Assembly (NCBI RefSeq): GCF_030052815.1
Contig: NC_079503.1
Location: 50,076,735 to 50,140,734 of the forward strand
Direction of reading: 5' to 3'
Length of the DNA stretch: 64,000 nt
Origin: Hevea brasiliensis
Taxonomy: Eukaryota; Streptophyta; Magnoliopsida; Malpighiales; Euphorbiaceae
This document shows, piece after piece, positions 25,349 through 36,327 of this stretch. The position numbers and the translations under genes are program-made. Numbering within the stretch: the stretch's first letter is position 1; each line of letters starts with the position of its first letter. The notes beneath the pieces are model-generated. The model was not told where the DNA came from, searched no databases, and saw only the letters and a program-made list of their open reading frames with translations.

Positions 25349-26159
25349 ATGAAATAATTGAAAAAAAAAAGACTAATAATTGAAATAGTTATTCCATATA
25401 AAATTTTACGAAATTTTTGAAGTAATTACATATTTATGAAACTTTGGGAGCAAATAATTTATCGGGATCTTTTTATTCATATATTACATATTCAATCTTA
25501 TTATACCCATATTAGTACTCTCTTCATGTACTTATCTAAATTTAAAGTGTTTTACACATATCTGTGCCCAAGTAACCTATGACAGATTATAAAGACTGGA
25601 TACACGGGAGTATAATAGTTAGACATCCGTATGTCTATCAAGTATACCACGGTCATGTCAGACACTAGGGCAGCGGTTAGGCATAAAGCCAGTAATGATA
25701 ATAGGCATTGTGGCCAATGGGCAGGCATAAAGCCAGTAGAACAACCATCTTAGACATATGTTGTCTTTCAATGATCATTCATGTGGGCAGTACTGCAATC
25801 TGTAGTCCCTAATTGGTATACCAATCAATCCATGCTATATAAATAAGTCTAGGTGTACTTTGGGCAAAATAGAATTATTAAGTATTTATAATTCCATAAT
25901 ATGTACTAATTGTGTTTCCATAGCATTTTCATGCCACTACATGCCTATTCATGTTATTCTTATGTTTAACAAATTATTTTAGTTCATTCCATGTCATATG
26001 CCAAGTCATTTTATGAACCTTTCTCAAGGTCCAGATTTGGTGTCCTAAATTCATCTAGCAAATTGGTTAAGATGGGGCCACTATTTGGCCATACTTCCTT
26101 CATAGAAGTTGTTATAATATATCTTGTTTTTGTTTTTCTTTTTGAATCATGTCATTTAG

Positions 26160-27190
26160 AGTTTTAGAACTCATGTTATGGTCAAATTACCATAACTGAT
26201 TCCTTAACTCACTCTAATTCCAAAACCAGGCAGATTCTGGAGTCAATATTTCCCTAATTATTTGGACATGTTTACAGCAACTTTTAGGCCTAATGTTCTT
26301 CATAGAAGTTGTTACCCTATGTCTCATTATCACTCAAAATTTTGAATTACAATTTTTCAAGTTTTTTAGAATTAGTTATAGCCAATTAACTGGCCTAGAC
26401 TCAAGTACCCTGTGTCTACAGAATTCTAGGTTTAGGTCAGTGGCTTTGACTCCCATTTTAGGGTTCTTACACTCTAAATTTGAGGCAAGTTTCTAAATCA
26501 AAGTTGGATCCCTGTCTCTTAGGTTTCTAAAACAGTTTGGTTCATCCCAATTGGAGTTTCCTTGTGGGAGATATGACTAAAAGACTATTCTGGGGTCAAG
26601 TGGTCACTTAGGCAATTTCCAGAATTTATATGCTAATTTAACCTAGTCAATTGACCTAGTTTCCTTGGTTTCTGGGTTTTGGTCAAAAATTAATACTATA
26701 TATTTATGTCTTATGGAAATTTTGGCATTGGTTTCATTGCATTTGCAATTTTGTGGACCATGTTATTACATTTTTGCCAAAACTAGTCGAGTGACTCTAA
26801 GTCCAAAAATTCTGGGCAGTTTGGTTCTGGACAGTTTTATTGACCTAACTTGTGCTAGCAATTTAATTTGGTTATAGGCAGATCTGGGTTCTGTGTTCTC
26901 CATGAAAGTTGTGCTCCTATGTATAACCTTTCCAATGGTATAAAAATCAAGTCATTCTGACCTTCCTAAAGGGAGTTATGGCCAATTGAATGATTACTGT
27001 TCATATGGTCATTTTTCTAGGTCCAGATTTTGGTTACCCGGATTCAAGCCAATTTTAGGTCAGGATAAGTTCAATTTTTGGGCATGGTCTCATCATGAAA
27101 AATGTGGAAAATTGTTCTAGGTTTCATCCCCAATTGGCCTCACACTAATTGGAGCAACATATTCAACTTATGGCCGTCTAAGCATACTGG
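26160..27190 (-). repeat. Array of ~195-bp degenerate modules in LTR-II
   Basis: Six copies of a diverged unit. Each has a TTATGGYCAA-like motif next to a CCAATTGGAGT-like palindrome, then a CATGAAAGTTGT-like tract. Landmark-to-landmark distances are 200, 195, 192, 213 and 193 bp. It lies wholly between the donor-like and acceptor-like sites. Confidence 0.65.
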
Positions 27191-28322
27191 ACTCATAGGT
27201 CCAGAAATCCTACATGGAAAATTTGCACTCCCAATATCAATTCCTCTCGACTCCCAAACTTCAATTGAAATTCCTGGAACTTCTATTAGTCAACAATGGT
27301 CTCAAAAAAGTTAATTAAGCATCAATTCACAAACCCCTAATTTTTTTGGATCAAAACCCTTACTAAAATTCTTAAAACTTCAAAATTGATAGGGATTTTT
27401 TAGCTCTAACCTTGTCTTCAAGCTCTCCTTAGCCTAAATCAACCTTCACTTCATTCAAAACTCCACTTTTCCTTATAGAACCACTTCTTGGCAGAATTCT
27501 TGCTTGAGATTTTGATGTGTTTTCTTCACTTCAAGGATGGATACGAAGGTTTCTCTAAGTTTCCAACAAAATTTATGAAGGTAGGTAAGTATTTGGGAGC
27601 TTGGATGATGGTGTATCAATGGTGGAAGGAAGGAATTTTGAGAGAAAGTGGGGAGAGAGTATATGGATGGGAACAAGGAAGAAGATGGCAGAAAATTTGA
27701 TCAATTATTGATATATATTATTTTAATATTCATGGCATATTTGTAAATAAGTAGAAATAGAAATTTTGTAATTATTTTTAAGTTTATAATAATTAAAATT
27801 TGACTTTTCAATAATTATATTTAATTTTTATAATCTCAATTAATTAAATTAATCAAGCTTCATTAAATTAATTTCTCTCATTTTTTGTCAATATTGGACC
27901 TTCAAATTTAATTGACTAAGTTTGGCTCTTACCGGGTTTATGTCTGTCTTCTTCATAATATCCGATAATGCCTTATCTTTCTTTGCTTTGTGATTATTTT
28001 CTTTCATTTCTTTGCCTTATTACTTCATAGAAATTCCCTTAATTAAGTTTTCATTAAGGGTCTAATAGGGTTCGGCTTGAATTTAGAGTTTCACCGAACT
28101 CATTATCATTTCCCAGTGAGGTCACCCATTACCGAAATCCTGGCTCGTTTAGCCTATTGGCATTTCGTATCTTTTATTTTCCCTTAATTTTTCTTAGTCT
28201 TTATTCAATCAATTTATGACTCCTCACTCTAGTTTGAAAGCTCTAAACATCCTGACTGTCCAAACAGACATTAGTCGTCGAAACAGTAGAATGTATGGAC
28301 TACCTAAAGTGAGGGCATTACA

Positions 28323-28540
28323 GTTTACATCAAGATTTTAGGAAAGTTTGCATAAAGCCTTGGGTACTCGACTCCACTTTAGTACAGCCTTCCATCCTCA
28401 GACAGATGAGCAATCCAAAAGAGTTATACAGGTGATAGAGGATATGTTGAGAAGCTATATTATTGAATTTGAAGGAAGTTCGGATAAACACCTCCCACTG
28501 ATAGAATTCGTTTACAACAATAGTTATCAGTCTAGCATCC
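28323..28540 (+). pseudogene. pol: Element H: integrase core, middle part
   Basis: Continues the integrase after the solo LTR: FTSRF, stop (TGG to TAG), then [20 protein letters not shown]. The catalytic glutamate is lost (QTDEQSKRV where A has QTDGQSERV). The join IQVIEDMLRS is uninterrupted, showing that the 75-bp insert seen in A at 38842-38916 is absent here. It ends at TSD CATCC (28536-28540). Confidence 0.88.
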
Positions 28541-30226
28541 TGTGACACCCCTCACCCATCTACAGTGTAGCTGAGCAAGAAGTGCACATTTGGTATCGGA
28601 GCACCCTATCTTATCCTGTCGCGTCCATTGTTAATTTTTAAACTTTGTAGAAAACATGTGGTAATATTTTTTTTATCATAATTTATTTATGTGGAAACCC
28701 GAACAGAGCCTCCTCTGATTTATTGGCATCTGGCGGGTTTCAATAGTTACCTGTTAAAAACAATTTCATATCTGTATCATTTTTCCATGTACCATATCAT
28801 ATCATTTCAAGAAAATGAAATTTAGCTCATTCATATGAAAATTTACATACAAAAATTACAAGCATTATTTACAATCCAAAATATAAATTCATTTAATTAC
28901 AATGTTCAAAATTAATATACATTTCATTATACATAAACCAAAATGCAAAACCTAAGTATATTGAGCCCTACCAAAATAAACACTATTGAGGTGTGCTCTA
29001 GACTGTAGCAGATCTGAACAATTATAATCAGAGTACTACTGTAGCGGCTACTACTATGGCTGCTACTGTGTCTGGTCTCCAGTATAATCTTAAAGCAGAA
29101 TAACTAAATGATTTAAAATGACAATAATATGTGAAATTTCATATTCTAGGTCAATTGTATATTTCAATTGAACTTTGGGAATAATTTAATTATCAGTATC
29201 TTATCTGTGCATTTATTTCTTTCTCTGTCTTTTAAAGTCATATCAGTGGTCTCTTCATGTAATTATTTAATTTTTAAAGCTTATTACTTATGAGTCATTT
29301 CATAACTTTAGCTGCTCTATAGGAGCATATTAATTTACTGGGATCTCTTCATATAATCAATTGATTTTTATAGCCTATTACTCGTATCTGTAATCTTTTC
29401 AGTACTTAATTAAATTTAAGACTCATTACTCATATTTGTACCCAAGTAACCTATAACAGAATATAAGGCTAGATATGCCGAAGTGTTTATCCTGTATACA
29501 ACTGTCATGTCAGGCACTAGGCCAGCGAGCAAGCATATAATATCCTATATACAACTGTCTTTCAAGCACAAGGCCAACGGGCAGGCATAAAGCCAGAATA
29601 TAATTGTGCACAATAGCATCTGTCATGTCAGGCACAAGGGTAGCGGGCAGGCTATTAAAGCCAAAAATACAATTAGGCATAATGGCCAACAGGCAGGCAT
29701 ATAGCCTGTAGAACAATCATATCAAACATATATTGTCAGTCCATGACTTTCCATATAGCCAGTACTACTATCTGTAATTCCTAATTGGTATACCAATCAA
29801 TCCAACTATATACATAAATCTAGGTATACTTTGGACAAATTAGTACTATTAAGCACTTATAATTTTATTATTTCATGCTATGTACTATTAAGGGTTCATA
29901 ATATATTATTATTTAACTTCATGTACTATCTATGCTTTATACCATTTTCATGTCATTATAATGGGAAAATAGGTCCCAAGTACATATTCATATAAATTAT
30001 GTATTTACCACTCTCATTATTTTATGTCATGTACTATACTTATTCATAGTATTGTTATTTCATATATGATGAAAACCTAGATTCCAAGTGTGTTTTCATA
30101 TGACTTATGTGTTTAACAAACCATTTAGGTAATTTACATTTTATGTATCAACCGATTTCATGTCATCTTATAGTGGAAAAATGGGTCCCACATGCCTATT
30201 TCATGTAATTTAGCATGTAGTGACTT
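28541..30226 (-). mobile_element. Mosaic LTR, sense 3' portion
   Basis: End part of a ~4.39-kb minus-strand LTR that resumes at 44336 and finishes at 47039, with perfect TSD CATCC (28536-28540 and 47040-47044). This part has a type-II end (TGTGACACCCCTCACCC, CTACAGTGTAG). The stem-loop expected ~600 bp in is not recognisable. A tandemly varied 'aggcataaagccag' segment lies at 29500-29710. It is interrupted at TSD GACTT (30222-30226) by the LTR-III insertion. Confidence 0.8.
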
Positions 30227-31999
30227 TGTAACACCCCTATGTTCGGTAGTGCGTTCTACTATTCCGACGACCAGTGCCTATCCAGACAGCTAGGATGCCT
30301 AGAATTATACTTAAATGTTAGTGAGGAGACATGGAATAATGAAATACAATAGAGGAAAATACAAGAGAAACAAAGGAAAAATAATAGTAATGAGATGTAA
30401 CTAAGTTAAACGAGCCAAAAACCGTATCGATGGGTGACCGCATCGGGAAGTAGCGGCGTGGACCGTTGACTAGCCCTGGACCACGGGGAACCCTAGGAAA
30501 TATTTTTAAGACTTAAATAAACGTCTGTTGAAGTATAAATGACATAGGAAATGTCAAAGAAAAATTAATTATTTAGTATAAAGAAAAATGAGAAATCGAG
30601 AAACCGGCAAAAATTGGTGTTACTGAAAAATCGAGAGTACAACCCGAATAGGGGTATTTTGGTTATTTAATAATTAGAGTTGGCTTTTGACCTAAATGTC
30701 AATGAAAAATAAATAGTATTACATTTAGAAAATCTAATAAAAAATGGAATTAAAAATAAAATGTAATTTAAGAGAAATTAAGGTCAAAATTTCAATTATT
30801 GAAACCTTAGAATATAATATAATTAAACTATGTTTAGTGGAGCACTAAGTGAACACATAAATACTTAAAATGAGGATAGATTTCCCCACTCACTTCATCA
30901 TCCTCACCAAGTTCTCTCATGGGCAAAAATGGTGTCCCAACTTCTCTCCATGGAAGCCGCCCATGCAAGCTTGAGATCACCTCCATTTCAAGCTAAATTC
31001 ATGAATTCTCTTCATTAAACATTGCCTACACACCTTGGGCAGCATTTAGGGAGAAAGAAAGACAAGTTTTGATGAGTTTTTAAGAAGCTTCAAAATAGGT
31101 AAGTGTTGGTTTTCCATTTTTCGCTTCATTAAAGTTTATGTGGGTGTTGTGGTGAGTTGATTTGTGGAAGAAATGTTGAGGTTTGATGAGTTATTGAAGT
31201 GTAACATTTTGGGCAGCCATGGAAGTGAAGGGTAAGTGGTTTGTTCTTATATGAATTTGATTGGTAATGAAGTTAATTAGAGTGCTTAAACGTATAAGAG
31301 TTTGATTTTTATGTATATGTGTGAATTGTGAATGTAAAGTGAGATCACATGTTGAAATTGGGAAGCTTGATGTATATGAACAATTTGGGCAGCCTTATAG
31401 TGAAGTTGGAAGTGTTTAAATTCATGAAAGGTTTGTTGAATTATGGTACTAAAAGTGGCAGCATATGCATATGATTTAGTAGAGAATGAATATGTAATTT
31501 GATGATGGAAGTTATGTGTAATGGTTAGGAGTATTATGTGTATATGTTGTTATAAATGGACTTCGTAATTTAGGAATTGTATTTGGTGTATTTAAAGTCA
31601 TTTTATTCTGCCCAAAGTGACTATAAAATGAAGTGATAAATGGTTGTGGTATGATACAAATGTAGAATTTGGTTTGGGAATGAAGTATAGTTAGTTGAAT
31701 GTGTGAATGGTTAAGGCTTCAAAAATGTGTAAAGGGCAGTATGCAAATGAGCCTATAACCATAAGTGTGTGACTCCAATTGGTATGAGACCAATTGGAGG
31801 TGAAACTAGGCACAAAATGTACCAACTTTCATGAAGAAAGCCTACTTAAAAACTGTCCAAAAAGTGACATGAGAATTCACCAAATTCGGATTAGTGACTT
31901 TGCAAACCTGAAAATTGGCCATTTGAACAACAGTCAGTATTTTGGCCATAACTCACTCAAAACAGGTCCAAATGACCTGAAATTTATACCATGGACCTG
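30227..31999 (+). mobile_element. LTR-III 5' portion of solo LTR
   Basis: Starts TGTAACACCCCTATGTTCGG. With 42797-44330 it forms one LTR flanked by TSD GACTT (30222-30226 and 44331-44335). Conserved blocks: AAACGAGCC near 30407 and GATGGGTGACCGCATCGGGA near 30429. A donor-like AG|GTAAGTG at 31099-31100 is +872. At about 31990 homology to the 54481 LTR stops (equivalent to 56224): element A follows, and about 920 bp of this LTR are missing. Confidence 0.85.
31099..31100 (+). other. Splice-donor-like GT in LTR-III
   Basis: ATAG|GTAAGTG, +872 from the LTR start at 30227. Confidence 0.5.
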
Positions 32000-32056
32000 T
32001 TTTTCTAGGTATTTTCTAGGCATAAATTTAGAATGCCAAGAAAATACCTAGAAAAA
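32000..32056 (+). repeat. Fold-back inverted duplication at truncated LTR edge
   Basis: 32000-32021 is the inverted copy of 32035-32056 (21 of 22 matching) around a 13-nt spacer. The right arm is normal LTR-I sequence (also at 40005-40026); the left arm is extra. The normal LTR has a small palindrome GGCATTAGAATGCC here (39994-40007), which could have primed the fold-back. Confidence 0.85.
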
Positions 32057-34832
32057 TTTTTCAATCGGTACAGCCAATTTTGACCCGTTAAGCCAAACGG
32101 AGGGCATTTTGGTCATTTCGCCTTCAGAGGTGATTTTTGGCTGACTTGTCCAGTTAAGTAAATAATTAATATGACATAAAATATGAAGAAACATTACTAA
32201 AAATTAAATTGAAATTGAGTAGTGATGAAAAGAAAAGAAAAATCCATAAAAATGCCAAATATGACATCATTATGATGTCATTTGAAAGTCTCCACCAATT
32301 ATAATTATTCAACCATATTATTAACTAATAAAAGAGACTAAATGAAGACCAAATTAACCAAAAATACAGCAGCCACCTCCTTCCCCAAAACCAGCCAAAA
32401 TGTAGAGAGAGAGAAGATAGGGTTTCCACCATAGCCATTCTTTGCAAGCTTTCATTCTCATATTTCCTCACCATATTTCCTCAAGACCCCAACACTAAAA
32501 TGAATCCTTGGACCTAGAGGAAGTGTTTAGCAGCCAAGATAGTACAAGAAAAGTGAAGATTAAACTTGGGAAAAAAGTGCCACTTAAAGGTTAGTGCATT
32601 AGATACCTAAAACTCTTTATTTTCATGATTAGTAACTTGAATTGAGTAAGAATTTGTAACTAAAATGAACAATAATTATGTGTATACATACCATAAATTT
32701 CGGCTGCCCTATTGAAGAAATAGAAATGAGTGTTTTGTTGGACTTAGAGTGGATTAGAAATGATGTTTAAGGTACATATACACAAGTATAATGAATTGGT
32801 ATGCTAACTAAGGTAATATGGGTGAAACTTGAACTTGGGCTAGGGTTTGGGAGTGAAAATTTTGATTTGGCTTATGAAATGGTTAAATAACATTCTAATG
32901 GTCAATTAGTGACCATTTGAGGTATGTTGACCATAATTTGAGGTGCATTAAAGTGTTACAAACTGAAATGGTAGGCTGCCTTGTGAGTGCAGCAGGGTGG
33001 CTGGAATTGCAGTCCACTTAGACAGCCATAACTTTGGCTGTGTAGGTCCAATTGGTGTTTGGCCAATCGGATATGAAACTAGGCTTATAATGGCACATTT
33101 TTGCTGAAGAAACTATGCCCAAAGACCAAAGCAAGAGGACAAAAACTTGGCCCCAATCCGGATACCAGAATCGATTCTGCGAAATGACCAAATGAAGCGA
33201 TCGCTCATTTGACCATAATTCACTGTAGATTTGGTCAATTGACCTGACATTTTTACAGAAACAATTTAAGACATAGACAAACAACTTTCATGAATGAACC
33301 TACCCCAAATTATGGCCAGAACCCATCCAACCAAGTGATTCACGTTACTGTTCATGTTACTGTAGATATGGTCAATTCTGTAGATTGGCAATCCGGCCAG
33401 CTGTGGTTTTTGGACCATATCTAGAGCTACAAAACTCCAAATGGAGTGATTCAAAAAAGGAAATTCAACTAGACAAAATAAGGAACAACTTTCATGTTTG
33501 CCATTTCTTCAAATTCCAACTGCAACAGTGTCCAATAGAACAGTAAATTTGAGCTACAAAAACTGAAAATTCTACTTCCCTTGGTTTAAACTTTGAAATG
33601 GTATAAATGCTTAATGCCAACAAGTTTTGAATGCCAAATGTGGTATATTGGGAGCGCCAAAGTCAATGTACATATTTTCTACCCAAAAGTCAATATTTTT
33701 GTTGACCAATGAGGTGAATAGTGACACCAAAAACTTGAAATTCACAAATTGAAGAATTTAAAGGTTTCAAATGCCCTAGTATACCTAACAAGATTGGTTT
33801 GGATAGTTTGGCATGCCAATAGGGTTTAGTTAGTAGTACTGCACATGGCAATATTCCATTCTGTGATTTCATGGCTTTTAGCCATTCTGACCTTGTATTG
33901 AGCTTTGGCCTTGTGCCTGATATATTAACAGCTTGTTAGCTGTTCTGTTGCACACCGGGAGATGCATATGTGACCGATGGTGTGACGGCCCGAGGTACTT
34001 GGTACCCAGTGCTAGTTTACCTGTTTATCCAGTCCAGTCATCTAGTGTAGGTTACTTGGGCAACCAAATGAATGAAAGTGGACAAAGTTAATGATATACA
34101 AATTCAAAACAAATGAAATATATACATTCACCACATGTTTATTTTCTTGCTATTTCTTTTATTTTATTATTGCACCACTAAGCATTATTGCTTAGTGCGT
34201 TACTTTTGCCACGCGTAGGTTCTGGAGATACAGATTGTGAGCCCAGTAGACCACAGACTGGGTGAGTCCATCCTGCAGTTCTGCACAGTGTCCGTGTCAC
34301 CTCAACTTCTGCAGTGCATTGGTAGGACACTAGGTGTCATTTTGGCATTCTGTATTAAATTTTGATTTTCTCATATGTAATTAAACTTGTGTAATGTATT
34401 TTGAAGTTCATGTAAATAATGAAGATTTATGGTTATGTATGGAAGTAATTTGAGTATTTATTTGTTGTTTATACATATGAGTACCCTGAGAAATGATGAT
34501 TGAGAACTGAAATTGAAATGTTGTTGAGATCTTGATATTGAGACTTTGTTGATGAATTGAAGTTGGGATTGTTTGGAAAATTATTTGGAAGTGTTTTTAA
34601 CAGGTTCCGAAGAACTGTTTTCTCCAATTTTAGCCGGTACTCCGCCGGATTTTCTTTAAAATTTTTGGAACCTCAAATAAATAATACTTTTGATATATGG
34701 CTAAAATAAATTATATTTCATAAATTATATTCACAAGCATGATATAAATTAATTAAGGTATATTAGAATGTTCCGGTACACTGTGTGGCATTACTTACTC
34801 GGGTATACTGTACACGGGTAAGGGGTGTCACA
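32028..34832 (+). mobile_element. Element A: 5' LTR, family LTR-I, truncated at start
   Basis: About 2,805 bp, ending GGGGTGTCACA at 34832. By comparison with the 3' LTR (39689-42796) it lacks the first ~310 bp. Sampled by eye, the two LTRs differ at about 2-3% of positions, so the insertion is the youngest here. It carries a donor-like AAAG|GTTAGTG at 32590-32591, three ~195-bp modules, the stem-loop 34176-34197 and an acceptor-like TAG ending at 34218. A patch at 33166-33214 differs from the 3' LTR by CAG/CTG-to-CG changes. Confidence 0.92.
34176..34197 (+). other. LTR-I stem-loop before acceptor-like site
   Basis: Perfect 9-bp stem CACTAAGCA / TGCTTAGTG with loop TTAT. Acceptor-like CGCGTAG|GT follows, AG ending at 34218, 21 nt past the stem and 614 bp before the LTR end. 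Confidence 0.65.
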
Positions 34833-34837
34833 TTTAG

Positions 34838-34849
34838 TGGTATCAGAGC
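34838..34849 (+). other. Element A: primer-binding site
   Basis: TGGTATCAGAGC, perfect complement of the initiator tRNA-Met 3' end, 5 bp after the LTR. The leader to the gag ATG (34850-34959) has no coding signal. Confidence 0.93.
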
Positions 34850-34959
34850 ACGGTTTAGGCGTTTCTGGGCCTAGATTGAGTCCATACCATGCATTAAATT
34901 TGTAAAAGTCGAGGTGACACTAATGCAGATCTGTTTGTCTTTCTTATTTTGAATAGGAT

Positions 34960-36327
34960 ATGGACCCTTCATCTCAGAGAGCAGTCGAGGAGGAAGTGGA
35001 GAGTCATGCTCCACCTGTAGCAGCTAAGACTGGGGGTAGGGGAGAACCTGCTCCGCCAGCTCAAGCAGAGCCTGCTCAGCCTCCACAGGCCATGTTTCAG
35101 CAAATGGCCGATTTCTTTAGACAAATGGCCGGGGTAATGCCAGCACCACCACCACCACCACCAGCTCCACAGTAGAAATCACACCTAGAAAGGCTAAGAA
35201 AGTTTGGGGCAGTGGATTTCTATAGCAAGAGAGAAGATGATTCTGTTGCAGCCGAGAATTGGTTGAACAGAACAGGCAGAGTTCTAAAACAACTCCACTG
35301 TACCCCAGAGCAAAATTTAGAGGCTGCCATATCTCTATTACAAGATGATGCCTATGAGTGGTGGGACACTGTGTCCAGTGAAGTGCAGCCAGAAGCTGTA
35401 ACTTGGGACTTCTTTCTCTCCGAGTTCAAGAAGAAATATGTGGGTACTGTATACCTGGAAGAGAGAAGAAGAGAGTTTATTAACCTGAGGCAGAGACAGC
35501 TATCAGTGGCCGAGTATGAGAAGGAATTTGTCCGATTAAGCCGTTACGGAAGGGAGATAGTCCCTAATGAAGCTGAAAGGTGTAAGAGATTTGAAGAGGG
35601 ACTAAATGACAACATCAAGATCCAGGTCACTGCCTTGGGAATCACAGAATTTAGCAAGTTAGTGGAAGCTGCAATAAGGGTTGAAAAAGTGAGAATCAGC
35701 GAGCAGACCAGAAGGGATAGACAGCAGAAGAGGGGCCTGGGTCAGTCTAGCTCATCTCCTGTACCTGGGAAGAAGTTCATAGGTCCACCTGCACAGAGTT
35801 CAGGTCAGCCACATGGTTAGGGTCAGTCTCAGGGGCCCAGGCCACAGTTCACCCCTAGGAGAGGCCAGTCCACACCATCAGTGGGCAGCTCTCCAGGGAT
35901 GGGGTTCAGGGGACCAGCCCCAACATCTTCTGCATGTCCACACTGTCTGAAATGGCACAAGGGGGAGTGTTGGAGAGTAACTGGTGCCTGTTTGAGATGT
36001 GGGTCGACAGAACATCAGCTGAGGAACTGCCCACGCAGAACTACTACAGCTGCTCCAACACAAGTAGACAGACCTGCTTCTGCACCGCAGAGGGATAGAA
36101 AATCTGGCAAGTCTGAGGCTGTAGGACCATCGCAGAGGCCTGCATCTGAGCCAGCAGAGAGGCCAAATAACAAACCACCTGCCAGAAATTATGCCCTGAG
36201 AGCTCAGGAGGAGCAAGATGCCCCGGACGTCATCAGGGGTACGTTCTCCCTCTACAATACTCCTGTGCATGCATTGGTGGATCCAGGATCCACTCATTCA
36301 TACATCTGCATCAACCTACCCGTATAA
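34960..36327 (+). pseudogene. gag: Element A: Gag
   Basis: Gag in one frame from ATG 34960, broken by nonsense codons TAG 35173-35175, TAG 35818-35820 and TAA 36325-36327. Order: Gln/Pro-rich N-terminus (MFQQMADFFRQMAG) and a proline run; gag domain with AYEWWDTV, EFKKKYVG, FINLRQRQLSVAEYEKEF and CKRFEEGL; a basic Ser-rich linker; knuckle CLRCGSTEHQLRNC (CX2CX4HX4C, 35989-36030); then the protease start DPGSTHSYIC. Two of the three stops fit CAG-to-TAG changes. It would form virus-like particles and bind the element RNA in the cytoplasm, but no full-length product can be made. Confidence 0.92.

Larger units (their letters stand above)
24754..28322 (-). mobile_element. Solo LTR, family LTR-II
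   Basis: Complete 3,569-bp LTR with perfect TSD GTTTA (24749-24753 and 28323-28327). On + it begins TATAACACCCC (degraded) and ends GGGCATTACA. It carries the stem-loop 25327-25348, a donor-like site at 27419-27420 (AAG|GTTAGAG, ~902 bp from the start), and the clearest module array: landmark motifs at 26175, 26375, 26570, 26762, 26975 and 27168. Confidence 0.92.

Noticed and set aside
29500..29720. Repeated 'aggcataaagccag' units resembling a CRISPR array
   Set aside because: Units are irregular, spacers are not uniform, and the same tract recurs in type-II LTRs (570-612, 21180-21270, 25690-25740). It is an LTR-internal repeat in a plant genome.
35878..36297. 139-codon open frame on the minus strand
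   Set aside because: Antisense shadow of the A gag knuckle region.
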